Shown piece by piece: positions 38,901 through 48,165 of a stretch of 64,000 bases of DNA. A program made the translations under genes and the position numbers. The DNA is from Lepisosteus oculatus (lineage: Eukaryota; Chordata; Actinopteri; Semionotiformes; Lepisosteidae), in assembly GCF_040954835.1 (NCBI RefSeq), contig NC_090708.1:28966001-29030000 (forward strand), in the 5' to 3' direction. The stretch's first letter is position 1. Each line of letters opens with the position of its first letter. The notes below the pieces were generated by a model. It worked only from the letters and a program-made list of their open reading frames with translations. It did no database searches and had not been told where the DNA came from.

Positions 38901-41900
38901 GCTTCTTATTCTTCTTTCTGGGTGTTTCACTGCCCTCTTTGGTGACCATCTCCTCTACAGGAGGAGTACCCTCGGGGGCTGTGTTTTTCTCTGTATCTGC
39001 AACACAATGTCACACATTCAACACAAGGTACAAAGTGACAGGCTGACTAAACTTCACACCACCTTTGCAGCTAGATCATAAATTACATCATGGAGCCAAC
39101 TGCTATAACACCAATATCAATATATTGATCTTGATAGGGCAGGGGTGTCCAAACTTTTTTTATTGGGGGCCAGATGGAGAAAACAATATGGAGTCACAAG
39201 CCACAGGCTATATCAAATAAAATAAACAAACAACACCGGATATCCGTGCATTCCAATAATCAAATTGCCTTTTAATTTAGTGGACTACACTAATAGGTGA
39301 GTTTTAAGTATTTTGTACTGTAAGCTTGAAATGACCTTTATAAATAATGATAGTACATAAGTTTTATATACCTGTAAGATTTCAGAAATTTTACTCACTA
39401 GTGATAACTCTACTAATGGGAACAGTGAAGCTGTGTCTTGGACTGAAGAATCACTGTCAAGCGTTAGTGTTGTGAAGATTCAGAGTACATCACAGAGGTG
39501 ACTGATCTTGGATCTCACTTGGCTCTTTAGTGTTTTTAGAGAAAATGTTTGCTCGCATATGTATGCTGAACAAACTCAGCATTCTTTTGGCATGGCGCCT
39601 CAACTGTGGAAATCTGGATTTTTCCAAGCTCCTGTAGAACTCCGGCAGTGGGAGCATTCATAATGTCTCCTTACATTATATTCCTTCATTACAGCAACTG
39701 ATTCTTGGCATATAAACAGATACACTTGCCTCTGAACTCAGTGAAAAAGTATTCATTTTGTCAGCATGGCTTGAATCTCCTGCATTCGCTGTCAATTTTT
39801 AGTTTCCTTGGTTCCGCCATTTCGAATAGCTTGCTAACATTAATGTACAGAATTAAAGTTTTGAAGAGGGTAAAGAGGAGGAGAGATGGTAGCTATTCAG
39901 TTTTGAGATGTGATTTTACGTGATGCCGGCCCCTAGTGTTTAAAATAGGAACTGCATTTTTACTTAAAATCAGGCCAAGTTTATAGTTCAAAATTAACTC
40001 ACGGGCAGCTTCAGAAACCGTGGCGAGCCATGGTTTGGACAACCCTGTGATCAGGTTTTATTTCTTTTTCAATTCATAGGGTTTAAAGACTGCAGAACAC
40101 GAAGTGAAGATGATACTCTACTAGTATTTCCTTGTTACAAAAGGAGCACTTGTGATATTTGTTGTTCAGGTGACGGACAGACCCAAGAATGCTGATGCAG
40201 GACAGGGAATCACTTGCCTGGTTGGCTGTTTCGAGGGTGCTCCACAACTCCAGCTTGGACAGTATGCATCTCAGCTACTGCCTCCGCCTGGCTTTCCACA
40301 GCCCCTGCAGCCTGTTCCTCGGGTCCTGGCATTTCCCCGGTGAGAGTTACTCCACCATTCGGTTGACCATCACTTGTCATTCTGGAACAGAAAGCACAGA
40401 GAATTCAGCTTGATCACCCTAGCCTGCTACATGAATACTCTATGACCTATTGGTAATGTTCACACAGTCTCATTTACAGTAACTGGACTTCACTATGAGG
40501 CCAAAAGTAAAAATAAAGGGCATGATGTGTTTTTACTTACCTATGATGTAACAATATTGAAAAAAATTAATTACTCTTAAGAGGTAACTTAATACTTAAA
40601 AACTCAACACTTTGAAGAAGACATCCAACCAAGTGATACCCAGGTGTCCAAGTTCTTGGTTTCAAAATTAGTTTTTCCCCACAAAACAGGAGATTGCATT
40701 CAAATATGAAACCTGAACAGTGTGAGAATTAGAGCCTGGGAATCACAATTTTGGATTAACTTATAATAAGGGACTGTTCTAAATGCCTCTGTGATACATC
40801 TCTCTATAAATCTGTGAGGAACCAGCTCTGTAAGTCCCTTTGAAAAACTGAACATGTAAATATAATTTTTGCTAATGTGCCTGTTCAGGTCTGCAAAGGG
40901 GTATTTTGTAAGACTGGGAAGTGTGATGGGTTTATATAAAACAGCTGCCTCACAGCTCCAGAAACCAGGCTTCTCTTCCAGGCTCTGCAGCTGTGTGGGG
41001 TGAGCATGTTCTTTTTGTGTGTCTGAGTTGAAGTCCTGTCTCATGCCAGAGTTATGTCAGTTAGAGCAGTACATAATGTTAATTTGACAATGAGGTGATG
41101 CTTATTTAAAGAATATGGCAAAAGCAAGCAGAAGAACCACCTCACAGATCACTATTTGTTATTTGACTGCACTGTGATGTACCATATACAAGGACAACTA
41201 CCCACAAATATCAGAGTATAACTCTGCATCTACAGATAGAAATATTCATTCGTTTAAAACACAATCATACACCAGAAGTATTGCCATCATTTTCTAAGTA
41301 AATAAACTCTCAACCTCAATGACTGTTGTCTTAACTCTCCACAGAATAAGTTACCTGCCAAACTATAAGAATGTAAGAAACGTAAGAATGGTTACAAACA
41401 AGAGAGGTTCATTTAGCCCATCTAACCTATTTGGTAATCAACAGTAATTCTGCTGTTTCTTGAAGGAGATTCAACAACCTGGCTGGGTAGCCGGTTCCAA
41501 ACACCATTTGGGTAAAGGACTGCTTTTTTAAAAATGAAAAATTCCCTGTTGTTTCCGCTTATAGTCCGTTGTTCACTGCTAGATCATTGGGCTGATTATG
41601 TCAGGTCTTTAAGGATTTTGAATTCAAGACGTGTTAAAGAATAAAACATTTAGTTCTTTCAGCCTGTCTGGACATTCCTTTAAAACCAAAAAACAACATC
41701 CAGTTGCTCTTCTTTGGATTCCAAAGCCACATTATACTTTCTATTAAATGGTGATTAATATATATATACACAACATTCTAAATGGGACCTTGGTAATGTT
41801 ATTATACGTTTGACTATGTATGATAACATTATTTGCTATATTTCCTCTTCACATTGTCTAGAAGATGTAAATGATGTGTCAACATAAAAACCTAAAAGGC

Positions 41901-44900
41901 TTTTTTTCATAAATTAGATTTTCTGGCTCTGTGTTGCCCATTTTGTATTTATAGTTTATGTTTTCACTACCTGCATGGAAAACCCTGTGCTTGTCTACAT
42001 TAAACAATCTGCCAGGTGTCTGTACAGTCTTACATTTTATTTAAATCTTTTTTTTAATTTAGCCTTCTACAGTGTTTGCAACCTCCTCTCTCTAGTACCA
42101 TCTGACTAGTCTACTTAATTTTCTAGTATACTGATATACATTAAGAAGAACAGTAATCCTAGTACAGGTACTTCACTAATTACACCATCCCAATTTGAGT
42201 ATTGTCTTATCTGTGAATGGTTTTCTATATAAATTCCAATGCAAACATTCATTTCCCTGAATGCCTCCCACCTGTACAATATGAACTAACCTTTTTTGAG
42301 GAAATTCCTCATAAGACTTCCAAAAACCTAAATATGTAAAATGTCAGATGTGTATATATCACTGCTGTTGTTTGTTCAATAGCACGTAGGTTCAACATGG
42401 CCTACCTTTTCAAAATCCAAACTATTTCCTAGTATCTTATTTACGTCGCATTAAGTTCTAATTGTTTTATAAACATTATAAGAAGTCAGATCTGATGGCC
42501 TGTAATCGCATGCCTAAGTTTTATGATTCTTCTGGGTATTATTGCTGTCTTGAGCAATTGCTGGAAACGCAGTGTCAATGTCTTCTTAATGACAAATGTT
42601 TCCTTGAGTGTATTGGGTAAAATAACCATTGAACCCTGGGGGTTCATAAGTCACAAGTTGTTCCATACCCAAAACACTTCTGCCTCTTCTATGTACACAA
42701 TACTATTTAATACAGTACTCCCATCTTTTCACTGCATGGGGAGGTTATTTTCTTTTTTTCTTAGTGAACACCAAAGTTAAACACTGATTTACCACAACAA
42801 TTTCTAAGTTTCCCATTATTGTTAATACATTCAATTTAATCCTTAGTAGTTCTTGTACTGTTGCAATACTTAAAGAACTATTTTAGTTGTCATTGCAATA
42901 TTATTTTCCATTTCTCTTGCATTTTATCATATTATTTTACTTGTGCCTACAATTAACTGGATTCCTCTTCTTTAACTGGATCATGTTGTTGGTTAATCTA
43001 ACACAGCACATTATTTTACCTTTTATTTTAGTTTTACCTTTTAACATTTCACATTTCAAACCAAAATTACAAATACATAAAGTTTATTACGACTGTCCAC
43101 CAAACATACACTGGGTTTGTATTTTTTAATAAATGCACAAAATGCTCCACCTTAAGTTTCCAGTGTCAGAAATATACCACAATCTAACTTATAGCCGTAC
43201 AGTTTGGTCACCACTCTCAAGACACCGGATAATGCATTTTAATCAGCAGGCAAAACCGCTTGTTTACATTGATTAAATTGTGGAAAAAAAGTGTATTATA
43301 AACCCGCATCAATCAATAAACGAAGTGATATATAGGTAGCGCACCGTAAGAATTAAAAGCCCTTTCTGGGTCTTTCTAGACAGTTCCGCACTTCGTCAAA
43401 AACCTGTTTAATGTCGCTTTTTTGTCGACCGATAACGATTTAATCTCGGGAATTACTCAAAATACGACATTTTAAGGTTAAACACAGATCAGAAACCTCA
43501 ATGCACAATGGTGGTGGTGGAGGGGAGTCCCCATTAACTGTAAAGCGCTTTGAGTGGAGTGTCCAGAAAAGCTCTATATAAGTGTAACAAATTATTATTA
43601 ATAGGTGTTTCAAGACTCACAGTACCCCGTTTAAAATGCAGTACTTGGCGGTGTTTGGGCCTGCTTTGTTTGCTCTGTGCGCTATAGACTGACTCAAACA
43701 GAAAACAAGGCCGTTTCCCGGCCCGGAAAAAACCATAACCCGAGTAAACATCAAAAACGGGGGAAGCAGGCTACGCCACCTAAAACAGATCGATACGTTA
43801 TCTTTACCAATTACACCATCTCAGCACAACATGCCAGGTGGCGACAGGCACCGAGTTTAACTGCGTCTAAAATGTCTTTTTTTAGTAAAAACAAACAGCT
43901 AGATACTGAGACCAAATTAAAAATAAATCACAGTTCTCCACCTATTTAAGCAGTCCCTGGGGCCCAGGTTTGTACAATGCGAACTAACCGGACAAGACAC
44001 CGAAGAAACCAAGCACGCAGACTGTCCTTCTGGTCGCCATGGCAGGGATCCCCCCCCCCCCGTCTTCCCGGTCCAAACCCCCAGAGAAGCGGGAAGCGCG
44101 GCGGCTGCACTTCAGCCCGCCGCCAGCAAACAGGCCGAGGCGCCGCCGCACTCAGGCCTTCATCCGTCCCAGAGCACAGAGCCGTGGGCAGACAAATCCG
44201 CGGGTTCGGCCCCCACACTTACAGTTGTGCAAAATCCGTCTCACCTAGTAAAATAAGAACGATCGAAAACGAGAGGCTCATGGCCACAACGCGCAGCAGC
44301 AATATAATATATAATTATTTCGTCAACGTGACTCAGGGAGCGAGTTAATAATAGCAGCCGGAGAGACAACGTGCTCTTATGTAATGGCTGCTCCAGTGAG
44401 TGGATTCCGCTCTACTTTCGCAAAGGCAGGAAACCTCTTTGCTGTTACACGATACATACGTCAGCGCCCTTGGGTTTGGAAAGGCGCTTTATAAATAAAT
44501 GGTATTATTCAAATAATTACCTCCGTACACAGGCCCAAGACCGCACATACACTCACGTTTTAAAAATATATCTATTAAATTTAACAGCCGTACCAGAAGT
44601 TAAAGACTACGGTATTACGAAACCACCCTCTAGTTACAACACACGTTTGCTGTATCCGTGTCTGTTAGAAGCACGAAGCCCCAAGTTTAACGAGGCCGAG
44701 AGCTCATGGCACCAGCGGGACCTTACAGTCGCTCATGACTCCGCAGCAGTCATGGCTTCCAGGAGGTTCCTCGCTCGGGCAACGCACATTCAAATCCACC
44801 AGAAATCGTCATCGGACGAAAAACCGATATCCAGGCAGTTGTTTTTTTTTTAATTAAAAAATGCAGTCATGGGCCCGACCCACGATTTCGTGTCTGCCCG

Positions 44901-45147
44901 TATTTAACACGAATCCCAAAAACAAAGACACGCCGCTCGCAACCGGCCGTAGTCCGTTGTACGACCCGCGGACCCCGGGAACAGATCGGACTCTCTTTCT
45001 ACTCTCCTAGCCAGGCTACTCCATTGACTACATGTTGTTGAAATGTTGAATAAATGATATTTACCCCGTATGCTGCCCTTCGTCTTCGATTTCTCTGATT
45101 TTATTCATTACGAAATCCCGGAAAATCTGCTCGATGTTGGTCGCCAT
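17990..45147 (-). CDS. son: SON, nuclear-speckle splicing cofactor / RNA- and DNA-binding protein (complete, 14 coding exons)
   Basis: Minus-strand coding exons: 45147-45065, 40381-40218, 38996-38777, 38388-38264, 37027-32234, 31919-31570, 31239-31093, 30409-30230, 25622-25512, 24373-24257, 20225-20078, 19387-19322, 19028-18913, 18145-17990. Sum 6777 nt (2258 residues plus TGA), all phases consistent. SON is a large scaffold of nuclear speckles that promotes splicing of weak introns, notably in cell-cycle genes. Evidence: N-terminus MATNIEQIFRDFV; two Lys-rich blocks (exons 3 and 5); RS block (about residues 400-770); 18-residue repeats (about 970-1370); second RS block (about 1505-1765); conserved RLTELDKDQLLEIAKANAAA junction; MSERAAAQKKLAENPFD; G-patch with MRKMGWREGEGLGKN (exon 11); PPEFVMVHNSGPDHRKNF; C-terminal dsRBM with NKKHAKAMAATVAL (exon 14). 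Introns after exons 2 and 4 appear to use GC donors. The exon 3 donor (GTCTGT at 38776) is weak and could be 6 bases away. Neighbour DONSON is convergent, as in mammals. Confidence 0.95.
18797..18903 (+). repeat. Polypurine tract in SON intron 13
   Basis: Over 100 bases almost entirely A and G on the plus strand (AAGAGAAAGATGG ... GAGGAGGAATAGGGAGAAGGG), hence polypyrimidine in the SON transcript. It lies just downstream of the exon 13 donor. Low complexity, with potential for triplex DNA. Confidence 0.8.
21238..21310 (+). ncRNA. U4 snRNA-like fragment (probable pseudogene)
   Basis: GCAGTGACAGTATGTCAGCC followed by AATG resembles the U4 snRNA 5' region over about 24 bases with roughly four differences, and GCTTGAAAG further on resembles the GCTAATTGAAAA part. 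The rest of U4, including the Sm site region, is not recognisable. It lies in SON intron 10, antisense to SON. A chance match or a decayed retrocopy is more likely than a functional gene. Confidence 0.25.
22900..23110 (+). mobile_element. Decayed tRNA-derived SINE
   Basis: GGTACAGCGGCATGGCCC, CTGGGTTCAGTTCTGGAGTG, TTGCATGTTTTTCCTCAC, CCATTTTCCACAGACGTGC and TGGTGTCCCAGGGTGCAT follow, in order, the body of the SINE at 8405-8690 with many changes. Confidence 0.55.
25000..25190 (-). mobile_element. CR1-like LINE 3' end fragment (minus)
   Basis: GAATGGTTACAAATGAGGTGGCCTTTAGGCCCACC is the complement of the CR1 3' terminal pattern seen at 1195-1225, followed by ATCCAAGGATC and a GGGTAAAGATGTGTTTTCT stretch typical of the same repeat. 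It lies in SON intron 9. Confidence 0.5.
25623..30229 (-). other. son: SON intron 8
   Basis: The longest stretch without coding sequence inside SON apart from introns 1-2 (4.6 kb). It is AT-rich with scattered poly-A runs. The only local structure I saw is a perfect 25-bp tandem duplication at about 29213-29262. The sequence next to exon 8 (30100-30229) is GC-rich and stays open for 23 codons past the donor. Confidence 0.6.
29213..29262. repeat. 25-bp tandem duplication
   Basis: GCCATTTTTATGACTTAACT plus CTTGG occurs twice back to back with no mismatch. Probably a recent slippage or small duplication event in SON intron 8. Confidence 0.8.
32234..37027 (-). CDS. son: SON giant exon 5 (RS blocks and 18-residue repeats)
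   Basis: A single 4794-nt exon, about 1598 codons, entered two bases before a codon boundary after CACAG and closed by a G|GTAAGA donor. In order it encodes a Lys-rich segment (KKHAGKKKKKKRKKEE), an acidic/Ser-rich segment, RS block 1 (about 36420-35300), an acidic linker, 22 tandem 18-residue units (34698-33511), a Ser/Pro linker, and RS block 2 (about 33100-32330) merging into the conserved RLTEL end. Mammalian SON also puts its repeats and RS domain in one very large exon. The plus strand of the RS regions is also open over long spans, an artefact of Arg/Ser codon composition. Confidence 0.95.
32330..33100 (-). repeat. son: SON RS-rich block 2 (C-terminal to the repeats)
   Basis: Repeating KRSKSRSPARKK-type units ending in RRSRSRSTSKHRRKSRS and then the conserved RLTEL junction with exon 6. 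Its position corresponds to the RS domain of mammalian SON. Confidence 0.9.
33511..34698 (-). repeat. son: 54-bp in-frame tandem array in SON (about 22 units)
   Basis: Units of exactly 54 bp encode an 18-residue repeat with consensus SLPTADEQSGPTLQHIEV. At the 33540-33940 end the units are nearly identical at the DNA level. Towards 34698 they diverge (IAEEQSEPT, FADKQSEPT, TEEGQSGPT). The reading frame is preserved throughout. The mammalian orthologue also has tandem repeats before its RS domain but with unrelated unit sequences, so the repeated region evolves fast while repetition itself is retained. Confidence 0.95.
35300..36420 (-). repeat. son: SON RS-rich block 1 (N-terminal to the repeats)
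   Basis: A dense run of RSRS, RRSRSRSR, KSRSPRR and related dipeptides, coded by about 1.1 kb of near-repetitive DNA (AGATCTAGA and GATCGAGA themes). RS domains bind splicing factors and are phosphorylated by SR protein kinases in nuclear speckles. A block of this size on the N-terminal side of the tandem repeats is not how I know the mammalian protein. Confidence 0.85.
39140..40047. mobile_element. hAT-like DNA transposon remnant in SON intron 2
   Basis: Starts CAGGGGTGTCCAAACTTT and ends ..CCATGGTTTGGACAACCCTG, inverted termini matching at about 16 of 17 positions. Flanking octamers TGATAGGG and TGATCAGG are an imperfect target-site duplication. The interior (908 bp total) has no intact transposase. 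This is a second hAT family, distinct from that at 10286. Confidence 0.75.
40930..41045 (+). mobile_element. Decayed tRNA-derived SINE fragment
   Basis: ACAGCTGCCTCACAGCTCC, CAGGCTCTGCAGCTGTGTGG and GTGAGCATGTTCTTTTTGTG parallel the head and body of the SINE at 8405. Located in SON intron 1. Confidence 0.45.
41370..41750 (-). mobile_element. CR1-like LINE 3' region (minus)
   Basis: TAAGAATGGTTACAAACAAGAG, then GTTCATTTAGCCCATC, AGCCGGTTCCAAACACC, TCAGGTCTTTAAGGATTTTG, TTCAGCCTGTCTGGACATTCC and GTTGCTCTTCTTTGGATTCC. This is the complement of the 3' region of a CR1-type LINE, longer than the other copies in the window. Located in SON intron 1. Confidence 0.6.
43508..43602 (+). mobile_element. 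5S-SINE 3' end fragment
   Basis: GGTGGTGGTGGAGGGGAGTCC, then TGTAAAGCGCTTTGAGTGGA, GTGTCCAGAAAAGCTCTATA and TTATTATTA. This is the plus-strand version of the 3' part of the SINE at 51241-51826. The 5S-like head is missing. Confidence 0.75.
43960..44290. promoter_or_regulatory. CpG-rich island in SON intron 1
   Basis: A GC-rich, CpG-dense stretch (GAAGCGCGGCGGCTGC, GAGGCGCCGCCGCACTC, CCGCGGGTTCGG) with a C12 run at about 44051, standing out from AT-rich surroundings. It is about 0.8-1.2 kb downstream of the SON start and probably forms part of the SON promoter island. Short open frames on both strands here are composition artefacts as far as I can tell. Confidence 0.45.
44461..44512 (+). mobile_element. 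L2-type 3' tail fragment
   Basis: CAGCGCCCTTGGGTTTGGAA followed by AGGCGCTTTATAAATAAATG and TATTATT. It matches the tail of the L2 copies at 47319 and 50417 read on the opposite strand. Located in SON intron 1. Confidence 0.6.
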
Positions 45148-45300
45148 GACACTCGGAGCAAAAAAAAAAACAGTCCTCCACTCTCCCAGCACCCCCAGCG
45201 AGCGTTCAAGGCTTTCTATACCAGCATGCACTTAGATAGGGTCCTCCCATAGAAATCTCGTAATAATAGCACGGTTTGTCTTAGAGGCCATGTGATATAC
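45148..45300 (-). promoter_or_regulatory. son: SON 5' UTR / proximal promoter (putative)
   Basis: Sequence immediately upstream of the SON ATG at 45147. It has a T11 tract on the minus strand, no clear TATA box, and modest GC content. The strongest CpG-rich DNA lies in intron 1 (43960-45000), so the promoter island may extend downstream of the first exon. The start site cannot be fixed by eye. Confidence 0.4.
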
Positions 45301-46347
45301 GAGACCTTATCACGGTACGGTCAGTATTCTAGTGATAAATTATTATTCATACATCAACAATAATAAATGTGATAACATACGTATCTCTGTAAAAATAATA
45401 TATTTTAAAATAAAGCCTGTATATTGCCACTATAAAATGTCTGATCGATGCCGCTTTAAAGTGTACTTTTGAGACATATCAAATATTATTGACAATCGAA
45501 CTCGCGTCAGGTCTACAAATTATGCTTTACTGCAATATGTTAAAAACTTCGCAGTTTCAATATTCAATATTTAAGAAATAATAGATTTTTTTTTCTGAGT
45601 TTACTAAGTTTGTTCAAAAGTTGTTAAGCAACCCAGTTCAGAACTTATCATTCTTTGATCTCAGGAAAGGCTGCATTTCAGAAGAGGCTGAACCCAACTG
45701 TACAAAATTAAAGATTAGAGGAGTTAACGTTTTTTTAATATAAACATTTACATGAGAATAGTATATAAATTACGTCAAAAATGCAATCATTTAGAAAATC
45801 TTTTTTTTCTATTACATAGATTTATTTGTATTTGAGGATTGCAATGCCAAACATAAAAATGTTCTAGTACTACTCTGGCATTTGTGGGCAGGCTTAGGCA
45901 ATAATAGGGTTTGGGTCTTGGGATAAACCACATTTCTTCCCAAGCATTATTCAACAGCTGCAAATCAAAAGTGATCTACTCAGCAAAAAAGAACATATAC
46001 AGTGCAGCTCTGTATCACAGTGGGCATCTCTTGCATAGCTGAGCATACCACATTCTCTATCCCAGACTGCAAACTCACACATCTTCATCAGCAACACCTT
46101 AACAGTCTTCTGAATTCCCAGCTCAACTGTTGTCTAATGCAGTGCACAAACCCTCTGCCCATGAGACAATATATATTAATCTCGTACCACAAACCACAAT
46201 ATTATATGCCAAAAGTGGGACAGTGCACAACTACTTCATCCAGACACACTTATAGCAGACACAGGCATGCGGTTACTGTATACAGTAGCTCCTTGTTATA
46301 ATAACAGTAAGTACTGGCTACCTATTCCCAATTGTAAAAAAAAAGGT
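45301..46347. other. Intergenic DNA upstream of SON
   Basis: About 1 kb of AT-rich sequence. No gene, RNA or repeat was confidently recognised. In human the gene head-to-head with SON is GART; no GART-like exon is visible here or further along. Confidence 0.5.
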
Positions 46348-46612
46348 TAGATAGATAAGACTGTATTGATCCCAAAGGGAAATTGAGGTGTTACAGCAGC
46401 CCAGCCCAAGACAAACAAAAACAGACATAAGAATAGACTTAAAATAAAATAAGTACAGCAATACAAAACAAGCTATAGTTAGGTGTGTGCAAAAAAAATG
46501 CTCATAGTCACTGTAAAAAAAAAATATGTGCAACATGTGCATAGGTATATACAGATTGAAAGTACCACAGTATAAACAATATATTAATGCAGTGTCCAAA
46601 AAGTACAATAGT
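46348..46612 (-). mobile_element. Non-LTR retrotransposon 3' tail, copy 1
   Basis: TAGATAGATAAGACTGTATTGATCCCAAAGGGAAATTGA, then CAGCCCAGCCCAAGACAAAC, TGCTCATAGTCACTG and ATGTGCATAGGTATATACAG. The TTATTGATCCC.AAGGGAAATT end is the complement of a common fish LINE 3' terminus. A second copy with the same order of motifs begins at 46676. Confidence 0.65.
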
Positions 46613-46675
46613 GCGACATGTTGTCCATAGATAAGCAGATGAATGGCTAACAGTCCTAGCCTAGGGCAGTGTTAT

Positions 46676-47150
46676 AGATAGATAAGACTTTATTGATCCC
46701 GAAGGGAAATTGATGTGTTACAGCAGTCCAGCCCAAGACAAGCAAAAACAGACATCAGAATAGACGAAACATCAAAAGATGTACAGTAATACAAAATAAA
46801 TATGAAATAAATACATAGGTGTGTGCAAAATATGTTCATAGTCACTGTAAAAACAATTAAATATGTGCAAAATGTGCATAGGTATATACAGATTGAGTGT
46901 CCAAAAAAAGTACAATGTACTTTTGTACAATGTACACCCTGACAGTCGCTGAGAGGAAGGACCTGCGGAAACGTTCCCTTGAACACCATAGCTGGAGGAG
47001 TCTGTTACAAAAAGTGCTCCACTGCTTAATAACAGTCCCATGTGGCGGTTGAAGGGCATTTTTCATGGTGGCTGTGAGCTTGGACAGCAATCTTCTCTCT
47101 TTCACCACCTCCAGAGGGTCATGGCTAGAGAGAGCCTAGATACATTTATG
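46676..47150 (-). mobile_element. Non-LTR retrotransposon 3' end, copy 2, with ORF C-terminus
   Basis: Starts with the same TTTATTGATCCCGAAGGGAAATTGA pattern as copy 1. On the minus strand, between about 47110 and 46910, a frame reads VKERRLLSKLTATMKNA, WSTFCNRLLQLWCSRERFRR and SFLSATVRVY, typical of the extreme C-terminus of a fish LINE reverse-transcriptase polyprotein. I cannot name the clade with confidence. The 3.1 kb tandem duplication begins inside this element, and the corresponding segment reappears at 50017-50250. Confidence 0.65.
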
Positions 47151-47318
47151 TAAAGTAATGGTTAACAATGCAACAGAATTCATTAATCAAATGCAAAACA
47201 AACTGTTTGATAAACAAATAAATTGGTGATATCAATTTTTAAGAAATTATGCAGAGAGATCATTCAGACCAAACTTGAAACCTGCAAGGTACATCACCAT
47301 TATGCGGACAAGTGTTTA

Positions 47319-48060
47319 ATGATAATAATTTTATTTCTGAAGCACCTTTCCAAACCCAAGGACACTTTACATAGTGATAAAGCAAAATACAAAAAGTAAA
47401 ATAAAAACGAGCATACAGGTTTATACAGATATACTGTAGGACAATTAGTCATGGTCACCACAAGTCTTGAGATTTAGTCCTGGGTACAACAACCAAAATA
47501 ACAGCCTCATTTGAAGGTAGCCTATGGGAGGGTGTGTTAAGATGGAAGAGATGTGTGATGGAGCCAGATGATTTACAGCATTGAAAGCGAGTAACATGAT
47601 CTTTTATTGGATGCACGACTTTAAAGGCAACAACGTAGAGCATTAGGTGTAGAAGTCAAATGTTGTCGAGATCTGGTGTCAGTTAGTAGCATAGCTACAT
47701 TTTGAACATATTGCAACTTGTTGAGAAGAGTGTTGGGGAATAAAGAGTTGGAGAAATCAAGCCTTGACATTATAAATGAATGAATCAGGAACTCAGCATC
47801 CGACATTGATAGAAATTGCCTAATGTGGGACAATATTTCTAATGTGAAAAAAGATGTCTTAATCAAATTTTTTGCATGAGGCTCAAAAGGCAGAAGAGGA
47901 TCAAGTGTGACTCCCACATTCCTGACTGTGGCTGCTGTGTGAATGGGAAGCCATCAATAATTACTGCGAAACTCTCCAGAATTTTCAGCTGACAGTTGCT
48001 GCTGTAGTGACAAGTTATTTAATTTGGAATTAATTTTATTAAACATTTCTAAAATTTTTT
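47319..48060 (-). mobile_element. L2-type LINE fragment, copy A
   Basis: On the minus strand a decayed reverse-transcriptase C-terminal region can be followed: GVTLDPLLPFEPHAKNLI, HIRQFLSMSDAEFLIHSFIM, SRLDFSNSLFP and NKLQYVQNVAMLLT, then VAFKVVHPIKDHV, TPSHRLPSNEA and VVVPRT in another frame. The same motifs occur in order in the fuller L2 at 62050-62600. The 3' tail with GAAGCACCTTTCCAAACCCAAGG lies at 47319-47375. Frameshifts make it inactive. Confidence 0.8.
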
Positions 48061-48165
48061 GTGTGTCTTGCCTAAGCAGCCTGGTGCTGTCCAGGAAGTG
48101 GGGTTAAAAAGGCCTCTCTGATCAGAAACATTGTAAAGCTGTATAATAATAATTGTTTACACTTA

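Noticed and set aside
43977-44853. Overlapping open frames (123 and 160 codons) in SON intron 1
   Set aside because: Arise from CpG-island composition and repeat tails. They have no conserved motif and no convincing splice partners.
45640-45700. Another 5S-like segment (TTGATCTCAGGAAAGGCTG)
   Set aside because: Only a short partial match; box C and the rest of the order are missing.
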